In this document: in pieces, positions 8,208 through 18,264 of the stretch | How the letters are laid out: each line of letters opens with the position of its first letter | How positions within the stretch are numbered: position 1 is the first letter of the stretch | Assembly: GCA_004010935.1 (NCBI GenBank) | Contig: CP026511.1 | Coordinates: 3,224,001-3,288,000, forward strand | Length of the DNA stretch: 64,000 bases | Direction of reading: 5' to 3' | DNA from: Pseudomonadaceae bacterium SI-3 | GTDB lineage: Bacteria; Pseudomonadota; Gammaproteobacteria; Pseudomonadales; Pseudomonadaceae | Position numbers and translations under genes: made by a program | The notes under the pieces: generated by a model | The model's input: the letters and a program-made list of their open reading frames with translations, nothing else | What the model was told of the DNA's origin: nothing | The model's database searches: none

Positions 8208-9563
8208 CTACGCTGGCCGCTCGAAGAGTGCCATGGCCTCGACGTGCGCGGTTTGCGGAAACATGTCCAGCACGCCTGCTTGCTTTAATTGATAGCCCTG
8301 CCCGACCAACTCAGCGGCATCGCGCGCCAGCGTTGCAGGATTGCACGAAACATAGACCACGCGCCGTGCGCCTAAAGTCGCCATCTGCCGCACAATTTCC
8401 AACGCACCATCACGCGGCGGATCGAGCAGCACCGCCGCGAAGCCGCCCTTGGCCCACTGCGCCTCGATAAGCGGCTTCGACAGGTCCGCCTGATAAAAGT
8501 GCGCACTCTGAAGGCCGTTTTGCTCCGCATTGGTGCGCGCGCGCTCGACCATCTCGCCAATACCTTCGACGGCCACCACTTCTGCACCCTTTCGAGCCAG
8601 CGGCAAGCTGAAGTTGCCCAGCCCGCAGAACAGGTCGAGCACCCGCTCGCCCGGTTCCGGTGCCAGCCATTCAAGGGCTTGCGTCACCATCGCCTCGTTG
8701 ACCGGCGCGTTAACCTGGACAAAGTCGCCTGGTCGCCAGGCCAATTCCAGATCCCATGCCGGCAAGCGGTAGCCCAACCTGTACGCAGGGTCCAGGGGCT
8801 GCGCCGGACCCTCGCCTTGCAGCCAGAGCTGCACGTTCTGCTCATTCGCGAAGTCGACCAAACGCTTAAGATCGTCCGACCCCAGCGCAGCGGTATGGCG
8901 TACCAGCACAGCCTCGGCCGTCCCGCTGAACAACTCCAGATGCCCGATCGCTTGCGGCTTATCCAATGCGTGCAACACGGCCAGTAAAGCCGGCAACAGC
9001 GTCTGCAAGGGTTGTACCAGCACCTGACATTCGCGAATGGCGACAATATCCTGGCTGGCACTGGCGCGAAAACCGACGTCGAGCCGCCGCGCCTTGTGGT
9101 CCCAGCGCACCGCCAACCGCGCGCGCCGGCGATAGCCGAACTCGGGGCCACTGAGCGGCGCCGCCCATTGCTGCGGCTCGATCGAGGCCACCCGGGACAA
9201 TTGCTCGGCGAGGCTGCGCTGTTTCAGTTCGAGTTGATCGGCCGCGCTCAGGTGCTGCAGGTTGCAGCCTCCGCAAACCCGCGCATGCGGGCACGGCTCG
9301 GCACGCCGCCGGTCGCTGGCAGCCAGCACCCGCTCGGTACGGGCTTCGACGATCTGGCTGCGGGCGTTCAGTACGCGAGCCTCGACGTCTTCCTCGGGCA
9401 AGGCCCCTTCGACGAACCAAGTGCGGTTATCGACAAAGGCGATGCCGCGACCATCGTTCGCCAGCCGCTCAATGCTCAGCCGCTGCTTCTTGCCGGTCGG
9501 AACCTGAGGCTTCTTCTCGCCACCGCTAGGCTGGAAGCGCAAGCCACCACTGCGTTTGGCCAT
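8208..9563 (-). CDS. rlmD: 23S rRNA (uracil(1939)-C(5))-methyltransferase RlmD
   Basis: A 451-aa SAM-dependent m5U methyltransferase (RumA). An N-terminal TRAM-like domain (residues 25-85) is followed by the [4Fe-4S] cysteines C91, C97, C100 and C179. The SAM motif is [15 protein letters not shown]. The catalytic nucleophile is C407 (YVSCNPATL) and the general base lies in [18 protein letters not shown] is taken as the start; a codon pair upstream (ML) is also open. It sits between cysM and relA on the same strand, the standard Pseudomonas order. Confidence 0.93.
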   Translation of the reverse strand: MAKRSGGLRFQPSGGEKKPQVPTGKKQRLSIERLANDGRGIAFVDNRTWFVEGALPEEDVEARVLNARSQIVEARTERVLAASDRRRAEPCPHARVCGGCNLQHLSAADQLELKQRSLAEQLSRVASIEPQQWAAPLSGPEFGYRRRARLAVRWDHKARRLDVGFRASASQDIVAIRECQVLVQPLQTLLPALLAVLHALDKPQAIGHLELFSGTAEAVLVRHTAALGSDDLKRLVDFANEQNVQLWLQGEGPAQPLDPAYRLGYRLPAWDLELAWRPGDFVQVNAPVNEAMVTQALEWLAPEPGERVLDLFCGLGNFSLPLARKGAEVVAVEGIGEMVERARTNAEQNGLQSAHFYQADLSKPLIEAQWAKGGFAAVLLDPPRDGALEIVRQMATLGARRVVYVSCNPATLARDAAELVGQGYQLKQAGVLDMFPQTAHVEAMALFERPA

Positions 9564-9596
9564 CAGCAAGTACCGCCTTCAACCGGCACGATAGGA

Positions 9597-10499
9597 TCAA
9601 TTGGGCTGGTCATAGACGCCTGTCGACAGGTAGCGATCGCCACGGTCACAGATGATCGCAACGATCACCGCGTTCTCGACCTCTTTGGACAGACGCAGCG
9701 CCGCCGCCACTGACCCACCTGACGACACGCCGCAAAAGATGCCTTCCTCGCGGGCCAAGCGGCGCATGACGTGCTCGGCCTCGTCCTGCGCCATATCGAC
9801 AATGCGGTCGACGCGTTCCGCCTGGTAGATCTTAGGCAGGTACTCCTGCGGCCAGCGGCGGATGCCAGGGATCGCTGCACCTTCCATGGGCTGCAGGCCG
9901 ACGATCTGGATGGCCGGATTCTGCTGCTTGAGGTAGCGAGAGACACCCATGATGGTGCCGGTGGTGCCCATCGAACTGACGAAATGGGTGATGCTGCCCT
10001 GAGTCTGCTGCCACAGTTCCGGCCCGGTACTGGTGAAGTGGGCCTCAGGATTGTCGCCGTTGGCGAACTGATCGAGCACCTTGCCGCGCCCTTCCGCAGC
10101 CATTTTCACCGCCAGGTCGCGAGCGCCTTCCATGCCCTCTTCCTTGCTCACCAGAATCAGCTCGGCGCCATAGGCCGTCATGGCCGCCTTGCGCTCGGCA
10201 CTGGAGTTGTCCGGCATGATCAGGATGAACCTGTAGCCCTTGATCGCCGCAGCCATGGCCAGGGCGATGCCGGTGTTGCCGGACGTGGCTTCGATCAGCG
10301 TATTGCCGGGTTTGATATCGCCCCGCGCTTCGGCCCGCGCGATCATCGACAACGCGGGACGGTCTTTGACCGAGCCGGCCGGGTTGTTGCCTTCGAGTTT
10401 TACCAGGATGGTGTTGCTGGTTTCGCCGGGCAGACGCTGCAGGCGAACCAGGGGCGTGTTGCCGACACAATCGGCAATGGTCGGGTACTGAATTGTCAT
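9597..10499 (-). CDS. cysM: Cysteine synthase B (CysM)
   Basis: A 300-aa fold-type II PLP enzyme making L-cysteine from O-acetylserine and sulfide or thiosulfate. PLP lysine K45 lies in NNPAGSVKDRPAL; the phosphate/carboxylate loop is TSGNTG at 72-77; a second glycine-rich loop is SSMGTTGTIMG. The length and the shortened C-terminus fit CysM rather than CysK. Start MTIQYPTIADCVGNTPLVRL. The reading frame stays open to 10559 without a better start. Confidence 0.93.
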   Translation of the reverse strand: MTIQYPTIADCVGNTPLVRLQRLPGETSNTILVKLEGNNPAGSVKDRPALSMIARAEARGDIKPGNTLIEATSGNTGIALAMAAAIKGYRFILIMPDNSSAERKAAMTAYGAELILVSKEEGMEGARDLAVKMAAEGRGKVLDQFANGDNPEAHFTSTGPELWQQTQGSITHFVSSMGTTGTIMGVSRYLKQQNPAIQIVGLQPMEGAAIPGIRRWPQEYLPKIYQAERVDRIVDMAQDEAEHVMRRLAREEGIFCGVSSGGSVAAALRLSKEVENAVIVAIICDRGDRYLSTGVYDQPN

Positions 10500-10784
10500 G
10501 GCTTCGATGGACCGCACAGCCTTTGAGAGGCGCACATGATAGCGGCAACCATCGGCCACGGGCAGACCGCGCTACCCTCGTGTCGGTCAGGTGGGGACCA
10601 TGAAACCGCTGCCGATGCGCCACACGCCACACCCATTCGGCGAAGCAGGCAGACGAACGGCTCAGCACGACGAATGTACGAAGATTTTACCAACCGCGGC
10701 GATCAGGCTTGGCAAACCGGGGTCAGTGAACTAGCCCTGTAAACAGCTAAATCTTTTTCCTTCCGCCCAGACAAGGAACATCCC

Positions 10785-12581
10785 ATGCATGTCGGACGAG
10801 CCGCCCTGGTTCCCTCGATTCTGTTGTTCAGCCTCACCGCCTGCACTCAACCGGACGGCCCATCCAGCGAAATCCCACCCGCCCCGGAAGCGTCCAGCGG
10901 CTACTCGGCCAAGCCAGGCTGGGCGTTGGAACGCTTTGCCGTTGCCGCTGCCAACCCGCTAGCGACCGAAGCCGGCTACGAAATGCTCAAGGCTGGCGGC
11001 AGCGCAATGGACGCCGCCGTGGCGGTACAGATGGTGTTGAGCCTGGTCGAGCCGCAATCCAGCGGGCTTGGCGGCGGTGCCTTTCTGTTGCATTGGGATG
11101 GCGAACACATCGCAGCACTGGATGGCCGGGAGACCGCGCCGGCAGCGGTCGACGAACGACTGTTCCTGACTGCCGACGGCAAGCCGATGGCATTTCTCGA
11201 TGCCGTCGTCGGTGGTCGTTCGGTGGGTGTGCCAGGCGTGGTGAGGATGCTTGAGCGCGCGCACGACCAGTACGGCAACTTGCCTTGGAAAGCCTTGTTC
11301 CAACCAGCTATCGAACTTGCCGAAAACGGTTTCGAAGTCAGCCCGCGCTTGCATGGCCTGCTGGTCAGCGATCCGGCCCTGCGCAAGGACCCGCGCGCCG
11401 CGGCGTTCTACTACCAGGACGATGGCAAGCCTCTGCCGGTCGGCCATCGCTTGCGCAATCCGGCCCTTGCCGCACTGCTCAAGGACATCGCCGAACGCGG
11501 CAGCGAGGCGTTCTACACCGGCGCTAACGCCCGCGCGCTGGTCCTGCAGGTGAACACTCACCCGACCAACCCAGGCCGCATCAGTCTGAACGATCTCGAG
11601 GGATACCAGCCGCGCGAGCGGGACGCGATCTGCACGCTCTGGCAGAAGCGCTATCAGGTCTGCGGTTTCCCGCCGCCGTCGTCGGGCCACATTACGCAGA
11701 TGCAGATCCTCGGCATGCTGGAACAGCTGCCGACGGTGCAGCCGCTCGATCAGGGCGTGCCTTCTGTCGAATTCCTGCACCGCTATACCGAGGCTTCACG
11801 ACTGGCGTATGCCGACCGCGCCAAGTACCTGGCTGACCCAGATTTCGTGCCGGTACCGGGCCGCACCTGGAACAGCATGCTTGCACCGAGTTATCTCAAG
11901 CAGCGCGCCGCACTGATCGGCCCGCGCAGCATGGGCACTGCCGAAGCGGGCGAACCCGGCGAAATGCCGATCGTGTTCGCCCCGCAGGCGGCACAACCGG
12001 AATACGGCACCAGCCATATCAGCATCGTCGACGCCGAGGGCAACGCGTTGGCGATGACCACAACCATCGAGCAAGCCTTCGGCTCACGTCTGCTCAACGA
12101 TGGCGGCACCGGCCTCCCCGGCGGCTACCTGCTGAACAACGAACTCACCGACTTTGCCTTCGAACCTTACGACGCGATGGGTCGGCAAGTGGCCAACCGG
12201 GTCGAACCGAACAAGCGTCCGCGTTCGAGCATGAGCCCGACGCTGGTGTTCGACGTCACCGGCGAGCAGTTTCTGGCGAGCCTCGGCTCCCCTGGCGGCG
12301 CGGCGATCATCCACTTCACCGCGAAGACCCTGCTGGGCATGTATGAGTGGGGGCTGGATGCGCAACGGGCGATCGACCTGCCCAACTTCGGCAGCTTCAA
12401 CGGCCCGACGGTGCTCGAAGCAGGACGCTTTCCGGCTAGCACAGTACAGGCGCTGAAAGTACGCGGCCATGAGGTCAACGAGACGGAAATGACCAGCGGA
12501 CTTCAAGCTATTCAACGCACCGACAGCGGCTGGTTCGGCGGTGCCGACCCGCGCCGCGAAGGTGTGGTGATGGGCGAGTAA
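10785..12581 (+). CDS. ggt: Gamma-glutamyltransferase, lipoprotein form
   Basis: A 598-aa GGT precursor that cleaves glutathione and other gamma-glutamyl compounds in the envelope. Residues 1-20 form a lipoprotein signal with lipobox SLTAC (C20), unlike the cleavable Sec signal of many periplasmic GGTs. The autocatalytic cleavage site and nucleophile is T409 (EYGTSHISIVD), followed by the expected small-subunit motifs (MTTTIEQAFGS, PGGYLLNNELTDF, RPRSSMSPT, LGSPGGAAI). An AAGGAA lies upstream of the ATG. It sits between cysM and gacS and is transcribed away from cysM. Confidence 0.93.
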   Translation: MHVGRAALVPSILLFSLTACTQPDGPSSEIPPAPEASSGYSAKPGWALERFAVAAANPLATEAGYEMLKAGGSAMDAAVAVQMVLSLVEPQSSGLGGGAFLLHWDGEHIAALDGRETAPAAVDERLFLTADGKPMAFLDAVVGGRSVGVPGVVRMLERAHDQYGNLPWKALFQPAIELAENGFEVSPRLHGLLVSDPALRKDPRAAAFYYQDDGKPLPVGHRLRNPALAALLKDIAERGSEAFYTGANARALVLQVNTHPTNPGRISLNDLEGYQPRERDAICTLWQKRYQVCGFPPPSSGHITQMQILGMLEQLPTVQPLDQGVPSVEFLHRYTEASRLAYADRAKYLADPDFVPVPGRTWNSMLAPSYLKQRAALIGPRSMGTAEAGEPGEMPIVFAPQAAQPEYGTSHISIVDAEGNALAMTTTIEQAFGSRLLNDGGTGLPGGYLLNNELTDFAFEPYDAMGRQVANRVEPNKRPRSSMSPTLVFDVTGEQFLASLGSPGGAAIIHFTAKTLLGMYEWGLDAQRAIDLPNFGSFNGPTVLEAGRFPASTVQALKVRGHEVNETEMTSGLQAIQRTDSGWFGGADPRREGVVMGE

Positions 12582-12587
12582 CGCCTC

Positions 12588-12630
12588 GGCGACTGCCTGC
12601 CGTCAGGCAGCCCTGCGGCTGGCAGTCGCC
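12588..12630. terminator. Hairpin between ggt and gacS
   Basis: A perfect 10-bp inverted repeat, GGCGACTGCC at 12588-12597 and GGCAGTCGCC at 12621-12630, encloses a further small stem. It starts 6 nt after the ggt stop, between convergent genes. There is no T-run, so it is either a factor-dependent terminator or an RNA-stabilising hairpin. Confidence 0.5.
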
Positions 12631-12720
12631 GCGGGGCGCGGCCCTGCACGTTCGAGTGCGTGATGAACATCACCGCCGGAGGAGCCCCTTCGGGTAGTGC
12701 ACTCAGGGACGACTTCTGCG

Positions 12721-15474
12721 CTAGACCACGCGCGCCTCGATCTCCAGCCGCTCGATGGCGCTGTCCAGCTCATCCAGAGCCTGGGCCGCGCTCGGGTGAT
12801 TCTGCTTGAGTAATGTTTCGCTGCGTTCGCAGGCTGCCCGCAGCTGCGGAACACCGCAATAGCGGGTAGCGCCGTGCAAACGGTGCACACGATCGATGGT
12901 CGCCTGCCGGTCATTGGCCAGACGCGTTTCGCGGATCACCTGGCGATCATCCTCCAGCGAGGCCAGCAGCATGCTCAGCATGTCCGCGGCCAGATCGGCT
13001 TTGCCGGCGGCCAGGCGCAATCCCTCTTCCGCATCGAGCACTTTGAGGTTGTTTTCCGGCGTCTGTGTCTCGGGGGGGGCTGCGACAAAGCTGCGCGCCA
13101 GCGGTAGACCGGTCCACTTCAAGATCACCTGGGCCAGCTGCCGCTCGCTGATCGGCTTGGTCAGGTAATCGTCGAGACCGCTTTGCAAGAGCGAGCGCTT
13201 TTCGTTGGACAGCGCGTGAGCGGTAAGCGCGACAATCGGCATGGGTGGCTGCGCGCTGTCGTCCTCCCAGCGACGAATCGCCTCGGTGGTCTGGCGCCCG
13301 TCCATGCCAGGCATCTGCACGTCCATGAACACCAGATCGAAGGGCTTGTGCTTAACCGCCTCCAATGCTTCGGCGCCGCTGCTCACCGCTTCGACTTCAC
13401 CGCCCATATCGGTCAGCAAGGTTTCCAGCAGCAGCAGGTTGGCAGGGTTGTCATCGACGCACAGCACACGTGGCGGTCGGGTTTCCGGCACTGCGACGTT
13501 CTCGATCATGGTCTGTGGCGGGCGCAGCAGGTCGAGCAGCACTCGCTGCAACTTGCGCGTACAGGCCGGCTTGCTTTGCAGCTGGGCATGGGTGTGCGAT
13601 TCGGGCAACGCCTCGTGATACTGCGCCTGCTCGCTGGTCGGGCAAAGCACGATGCATTTGCAGCCCAGCCCTTCGAACTCCCAGAGCCGCAGGCATAGCT
13701 GTTGCGGTGCGATTTCTCGATGGGTCACGCCGAGCACGGCTATTTCGATCGGTTTATCGCTGGTATGCGCCTCGAATACCGCCGCCTGCAGCTGATCCAG
13801 ACTGTCGAACGGCAACACCTCCATGCCGCAGCTTTCCAGCTGATGCTGCAGGGCCTGACGTGTCAGCGGATGCTGGTCAAGCAAGCCGACCTTGCGCCCG
13901 AGCAGCGCTGCGCGCGGCAGATCCTCGATATCGTCACGCGCTTTGGGCAGGCTCAGGCTGATCCAGAATTCGGAGCCCTCTTCAGGAATGCTGTCGACCC
14001 CGATTTCCCCGCCCATCTGCTCGATCAGCCGCTTGGAAATCACCAGCCCGAGGCCGGTACCGCCGGGTTGGCGCGACAGCGAATTGTCCGCCTGGCTGAA
14101 CGCCTGGAACAAGGCACGCAAGTCCTGATCGGTCAGACCGATGCCGGTGTCCTGCACGCTGATGCGCAACTGCGCACGGTCGGAGCGTTCATCCTCGACC
14201 ATCGCACGGACGATGACGGTGCCTTCATTGGTGAACTTGATGGCGTTGCTGACCAGGTTGGTCAGGACCTGCTTGAGCCGCAGCGGATCGCCGACCAGCG
14301 ACAGCGGCGTGTCGCGATAGACCAGGCTAACCAGCTCCAGATGCTTCTGGTGCGCCGCAGGGCCGAGGATGGTCAGGGTGTCCTCGATCAAATCGCGCAA
14401 ATTGAACGGGATGTTGTCGAGGACCAGCTTGCCAGCCTCGATCTTCGAGAAGTCGAGGATCTCGTTGATGATCCCGAGCAGGCTGTCAGCAGATTTTTCG
14501 ATGGTCGACAAGTAGTCCTGCTGGCGTGGCGTCAGGTCGCTTTTCTGCAGCAGATGGGTAAAGCCGAGGATGCCGTTGAGCGGCGTGCGGATTTCGTGGC
14601 TCATGTTGGCCAGGAACTCGGACTTGATCCGACTGGCCTCCAGCGCTTCCTTACGCGCCAGGTCCAGCTCGATGTTCTGGATCTCGATGGTCTCGAGGTT
14701 CTGCTGCACGTCTTCGGTGGCCTGGTCGATGCTCTGTTGCAATTCTTCACGAGCGGCCAGCAAGGCTTCGGCCATACGGTTGATGCCTGCCGCGACTTCG
14801 TCCATTTCATGGCTGCCGAGCGCTGGCAAACGAGTCTCCAGGTGACCGTCCTTGAGCTGCGCCACGGCCACCTTGACCCTGTGCAGCGGCTTGCTGATTG
14901 CCGTACTCATGCGCAGCGCCAGCAGGGCAGTAATGATCAGCCCTGCGCCGATCAGCAACAGGCTGGCAAACAGGCTGCGGTAACCGCGCAGCAGCGTGCC
15001 TTGGTGCGACAGCTCCAATTCCAGCCAGCCAATCAGGCGGAGGTCGTTGTCGGGATTGTCTTCGGCGAGATTCAGATGCTTGCCAAGCACCGGCAGGAGG
15101 ATGCGCGTGGTGTCGACGCTGCTGACCTGAGTCAGCGCTTCGGGATCGGTTGGCGGCGACGGGGTGATCATGTTTGGCCCGGCATGGGCCTGCAGATTGC
15201 GCTCGGCATCGAGGATGGAGACCGCACGCACGTCAGGCTGATCCAGCACCTGATTGAGAATACGCTGCAGCCGCTTGCCGTAGCCCTGCGCCATGGCCGG
15301 CGCCGCCAACGGGGCCAACTGCTCGGCGATCAGCTGGCCGCGCGCATCGAGCTGATGGCGCATCTCCGACAGCTGCATCCAGGTGAAGTAGATGCCCAGC
15401 GCCACGGCTAGCACCGTGCTGGGCAACAAGATCAGCACCAGCACCCGACTCTTTATTCCTAGGTCTTTCAGCAC
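12721..15474 (-). CDS. gacS: Hybrid sensor histidine kinase GacS (BarA type)
   Basis: A 917-aa inner-membrane tripartite kinase that phosphorylates GacA and through RsmY/RsmZ-type RNAs controls secondary metabolism and biofilm genes. Order: TM1 (about 10-30), periplasmic region, TM2 (about 165-185), HAMP, HisKA with H293 ([13 protein letters not shown]), HATPase ([29 protein letters not shown]), a degenerate receiver, a second receiver with D718 ([13 protein letters not shown]), and a C-terminal Hpt with H867 ([10 protein letters not shown]). H293 and the overall length match pseudomonad GacS. The partner gacA is not in the window. Confidence 0.95.
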   Translation of the reverse strand: MLKDLGIKSRVLVLILLPSTVLAVALGIYFTWMQLSEMRHQLDARGQLIAEQLAPLAAPAMAQGYGKRLQRILNQVLDQPDVRAVSILDAERNLQAHAGPNMITPSPPTDPEALTQVSSVDTTRILLPVLGKHLNLAEDNPDNDLRLIGWLELELSHQGTLLRGYRSLFASLLLIGAGLIITALLALRMSTAISKPLHRVKVAVAQLKDGHLETRLPALGSHEMDEVAAGINRMAEALLAAREELQQSIDQATEDVQQNLETIEIQNIELDLARKEALEASRIKSEFLANMSHEIRTPLNGILGFTHLLQKSDLTPRQQDYLSTIEKSADSLLGIINEILDFSKIEAGKLVLDNIPFNLRDLIEDTLTILGPAAHQKHLELVSLVYRDTPLSLVGDPLRLKQVLTNLVSNAIKFTNEGTVIVRAMVEDERSDRAQLRISVQDTGIGLTDQDLRALFQAFSQADNSLSRQPGGTGLGLVISKRLIEQMGGEIGVDSIPEEGSEFWISLSLPKARDDIEDLPRAALLGRKVGLLDQHPLTRQALQHQLESCGMEVLPFDSLDQLQAAVFEAHTSDKPIEIAVLGVTHREIAPQQLCLRLWEFEGLGCKCIVLCPTSEQAQYHEALPESHTHAQLQSKPACTRKLQRVLLDLLRPPQTMIENVAVPETRPPRVLCVDDNPANLLLLETLLTDMGGEVEAVSSGAEALEAVKHKPFDLVFMDVQMPGMDGRQTTEAIRRWEDDSAQPPMPIVALTAHALSNEKRSLLQSGLDDYLTKPISERQLAQVILKWTGLPLARSFVAAPPETQTPENNLKVLDAEEGLRLAAGKADLAADMLSMLLASLEDDRQVIRETRLANDRQATIDRVHRLHGATRYCGVPQLRAACERSETLLKQNHPSAAQALDELDSAIERLEIEARVV

Positions 15475-15599
15475 GGTTCCATTCCCCTGGTGACCAGTGC
15501 GCTAGTGTAGCGGCTCGAACGGCGGGAATCTGCGTTGCAAGACAAATGCGTGTCAGGCAGAACCAGGCGTGTTCCGATTGGGCGCCTGGCGTAGCGGAC

Positions 15600-16226
15600 T
15601 CAGTCCAGCCCGCGGATGTCGCGCTCCTGGAAGTGCGGCAGCTGCCACTGGAAGGTCATCGCCAGCACCCGGAACAGGAAGCCCGCACAGAGCGTGGCCA
15701 GCGAGGCGATGGAGGTGTCGATCCCGAGCCAGAGCAGCGTTACGTAGAGCACGCCAGTGAACAGCGCCACCGTGGCATAGAGCTCGCGCCGCAACACCAT
15801 CGGCACCCGGTTGCAGAGAATGTCGCGCAGCAGCCCGCCAAACACGCCGGTGATGACCCCAGCCAGCACGACGATCGAAAGGTGCACGCCCATATCCATC
15901 GCCACGCCGCAACCGATCACGGTAAAGGCCACCAGGCCGAGCCCGTCGACCAGCAGAAACACCTGCCGCAGGTGATGCATGTGCCGCGCAACCATCGCCG
16001 TAACGATGGCCGCGCCCACGGTGAAACCAAGGTACTCGGGGTGGGCGATCCAGCCGATCGGGTAATGCCCCAGCAGCACATCGCGCGCCGTGCCGCCGCC
16101 CAGCGCCGTCACCGTGCCGAGCATGCAGATACCGAACAGATCCATGCCGCGGCGCATGCCCATGATGGCGCCAGACATGGCTTCAGCCGTGATGGCAACA
16201 AGGTAGATGATGTGTAACAGGGTCAC
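15600..16226 (-). CDS. TRIC-type cation channel family protein (UPF0126)
   Basis: A 208-aa membrane protein with two repeated UPF0126 units of three helices each and the conserved glycine motifs TALGGGTARDVLLG and GVFGGLLRDILCNRVP. Bacterial TRIC homologues form trimeric monovalent cation channels; the physiological cargo here is unknown. A GTG start at 16226 is chosen because GGAG lies 8 nt upstream and the protein then begins with the first helix. An ATG 54 nt further upstream is less likely. It is divergent from a LysR-type regulator that may control it. Confidence 0.82.
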   Translation of the reverse strand: MTLLHIIYLVAITAEAMSGAIMGMRRGMDLFGICMLGTVTALGGGTARDVLLGHYPIGWIAHPEYLGFTVGAAIVTAMVARHMHHLRQVFLLVDGLGLVAFTVIGCGVAMDMGVHLSIVVLAGVITGVFGGLLRDILCNRVPMVLRRELYATVALFTGVLYVTLLWLGIDTSIASLATLCAGFLFRVLAMTFQWQLPHFQERDIRGLD

Positions 16227-16300
16227 GGCGCGACTCCAAGTGGGGCATAAAGCTGAAAGGCGCGCAATTATGGGGCACACTCCTGTTTAATCGGTGTGGC

Positions 16301-16333
16301 TAAGTAAATTTAGGCTATACCAATATTTACTTA
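16301..16333. promoter_or_regulatory. Candidate LysR-type operator, inverted repeat
   Basis: TAAGTAAAT at 16301-16309 and ATTTACTTA at 16325-16333 form a perfect 9-bp inverted repeat with a 15-nt spacer, in the 114-bp gap between the TRIC gene and the divergent ArgP-like regulator. It fits an operator of the adjacent regulator; this is inference from placement and symmetry. Confidence 0.5.
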
Positions 16334-16340
16334 ATCTGAG

Positions 16341-17252
16341 TTGAAGCTCTTGATTCTCGACCCCAAGCAGACCGAAGCCTTCCGCACCGTGATCAAGACG
16401 GGCAGTTTCGAGCAAGCGGCCCTGCGCCTGCATCTGACACCGCCTGCGATATCGCAGCGGGTGCGCGCCTTGGAAAGTACCTTGGGCAGCGCGCTGGTTG
16501 TACGTAGCCGGCCTTGCCGCCCCACGGAAACCGGTCAGCGGCTGATGCAATACCTCAAGCGCGCCACGCTGCTGGAAGCGGATCTGATGGCAGAGCTTGC
16601 CGAACGTAGCGATGCCCCGCTGGTGGTCGTCGCGGCACTCAATGCCGATAGTCTTGGTACCTGGTTCTTTCCAGCTCTAGCCGAGGTGCTGATCAAGGAG
16701 CGCGTACTGTTGGACCTCACCGTCGAAGATCAGGACCACACCTACAGCCTGCTGGAAACCGGCCTTGCCATCGGCTGTATTAGCACCGAACCCAAGCCCA
16801 TGCGCGGCTGCACGGCCAGCCCGCTGGGGAGCATGCGCTATCGCCTGGTGGCGTCCGCCGCCTTTCGGCAGCAGTACTTTCCCAACGGCCTGAACCGCAA
16901 TGCCGCGCGCAAGGCGCCAGTGGTCGCCTACACCAACAAGGACCGCCTCACCTCTTCGTTCCTACTGCGGCAGCTGGGCCTGCCCGAGGGCGCCTACCCT
17001 TGCCACTACGTGCCTGGCGCCGAGCCACGCTTCAATGCGATCCGCTACGGGCTGGGCTATGGCATGGTGCCGCAGCCGTTGCTGCAGGATGCACTGGCCG
17101 AGGGCATCGTGGTCGACCTGGCCGTGGACGCGCCGCTTGACATCTCACTTTACTGGCACACCTGGAAGGTGCAGTCGCCGCGCATGGAAAGCCTGTCCCG
17201 CCAGATCATCGAAGCGGCGCCGAAAATCCTTGCGCGGCCCGAGGGGGCTTGA
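16341..17252 (+). CDS. LysR-family transcriptional regulator, ArgP/LysG type
   Basis: A 303-aa LysR regulator with an N-terminal winged helix-turn-helix (AALRLHLTPPAISQRVRALE, about residues 26-45) and a C-terminal substrate-binding domain whose late motifs (GLGYGMVPQPLL, DISLYWHTWK) are those of ArgP (IciA). ArgP relatives sense lysine/arginine and usually control a LysE-type exporter; here the divergent partner is a TRIC channel. No ATG is available near the expected start: TTG at 16341 or TTG at 16350 must be used, so the exact N-terminus is uncertain. Confidence 0.82.
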   Translation: MKLLILDPKQTEAFRTVIKTGSFEQAALRLHLTPPAISQRVRALESTLGSALVVRSRPCRPTETGQRLMQYLKRATLLEADLMAELAERSDAPLVVVAALNADSLGTWFFPALAEVLIKERVLLDLTVEDQDHTYSLLETGLAIGCISTEPKPMRGCTASPLGSMRYRLVASAAFRQQYFPNGLNRNAARKAPVVAYTNKDRLTSSFLLRQLGLPEGAYPCHYVPGAEPRFNAIRYGLGYGMVPQPLLQDALAEGIVVDLAVDAPLDISLYWHTWKVQSPRMESLSRQIIEAAPKILARPEGA

Positions 17253-17280
17253 TGAATGATTACCCGTCGATGTGTCCTGG

Positions 17281-17303
17281 TTCGCGAGCAGGCACGCTCC
17301 TAC
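17281..17303. repeat. REP-like element, GTAGGAGCGAGC family (reverse orientation)
   Basis: It begins TTCGCGAGCAGGC and ends GCTCCTAC, the reverse complement of the family core seen at 328-350. It lies in the 173-bp gap between the ArgP-like regulator and the phosphopantetheinyl transferase gene. Confidence 0.6.
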
Positions 17304-17425
17304 CTAAACGTGTGGCGTTAACCTGGCCCGCATCGGTGCGATGCTCGCGCGCGAAGCGTCCCATCTACAAGGGAAGTGCATCGTCGGGACTGCGCCGGGT
17401 CGGGCCCTGAGGCAAACTAACGCCC

Positions 17426-18139
17426 ATGACTTCTACTCTTTATCATCCGGCCTGCTGCTCGCCCCTGAGCGATCACTGGCCGCTGCCGCTCGCCTTGCCC
17501 GGCGTGCAGTTGATCAGCACCCGCTTCGACCCCGCCCTGCTCGACCCCGAGGATTTCACCCGCTGCGGCGTGCCGGGCATGACGGCGGTGAGCAAGCGCC
17601 AGACCGAATTTCTTGCCGGCCGTCTATGCGCTTGCGAAGCCTTGCGCCGGGCGACCGGCGCACCGTGCATCCCGGCCGTGAACGAAGACCGCTCGCCCTG
17701 TTGGCCTGCCGGGGTGGTCGGTTCGATCACCCATGGCGCCGGCTGGGCTGCGGCCGCAGTGGCGCAGCGCGAGCAGTGGCGCGGCATCGGGCTGGATGTA
17801 GAGAAGCAGATCCCCACCACACGGGCCGACCGCCTGGTCGCTGAAATCCTCACCCCATACGAATTGGAAGGTTACGCCGCGCTCGACGAGACCCAGCGCG
17901 CCCTGCGCGTCACCCTGACCTTCTCCCTCAAGGAAAGCCTGTTCAAGGCGCTCTACCCGCTGGTGAACAAGCGCTTCTATTTTCAGGAAGCCGAACTGAT
18001 TCATCACGACAGCAGCGGCTACGCCCGCCTGCGCCTGCTTACTGATTTATCCGGAGACTGGAAGACCGGCGCTGAGCTGAACGGCCAGTTCGTCCAATTC
18101 GATGACTATCTGCTAAGTCTTGTAAGCATTCCGGTCTGA
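17426..18139 (+). CDS. pcpS: 4'-phosphopantetheinyl transferase, EntD/PcpS type
   Basis: A 237-aa EntD-type Sfp-superfamily enzyme that moves phosphopantetheine from CoA to carrier proteins. Motifs: SITHG (100-104), Mg-binding D124 and E126 in IGLDVE, and the W/F-S-x-K-E-S-x-x-K motif as FSLKESLFKAL (K169, E170, K174). Pseudomonads typically have one such enzyme (PcpS) serving fatty-acid and siderophore carriers, which supports the name. No carrier protein or NRPS is adjacent. Confidence 0.88.
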   Translation: MTSTLYHPACCSPLSDHWPLPLALPGVQLISTRFDPALLDPEDFTRCGVPGMTAVSKRQTEFLAGRLCACEALRRATGAPCIPAVNEDRSPCWPAGVVGSITHGAGWAAAAVAQREQWRGIGLDVEKQIPTTRADRLVAEILTPYELEGYAALDETQRALRVTLTFSLKESLFKALYPLVNKRFYFQEAELIHHDSSGYARLRLLTDLSGDWKTGAELNGQFVQFDDYLLSLVSIPV

Positions 18140-18264
18140 TCTTCACAGCCAAGCGCAAATCCATCGCGAGTCGCCTCAATCCGACTCGTGAGGCTAATGC
18201 TTGCTCAGCCCAGCGTGGGTCACCCAACGACCTTTCAGTAAGCGCAAGGCGCTGTCCCCAATGC

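Noticed and set aside
13702..15411. 569-aa plus-strand frame over gacS
   Set aside because: Antisense shadow of a gene with clear HisKA, receiver and Hpt motifs.
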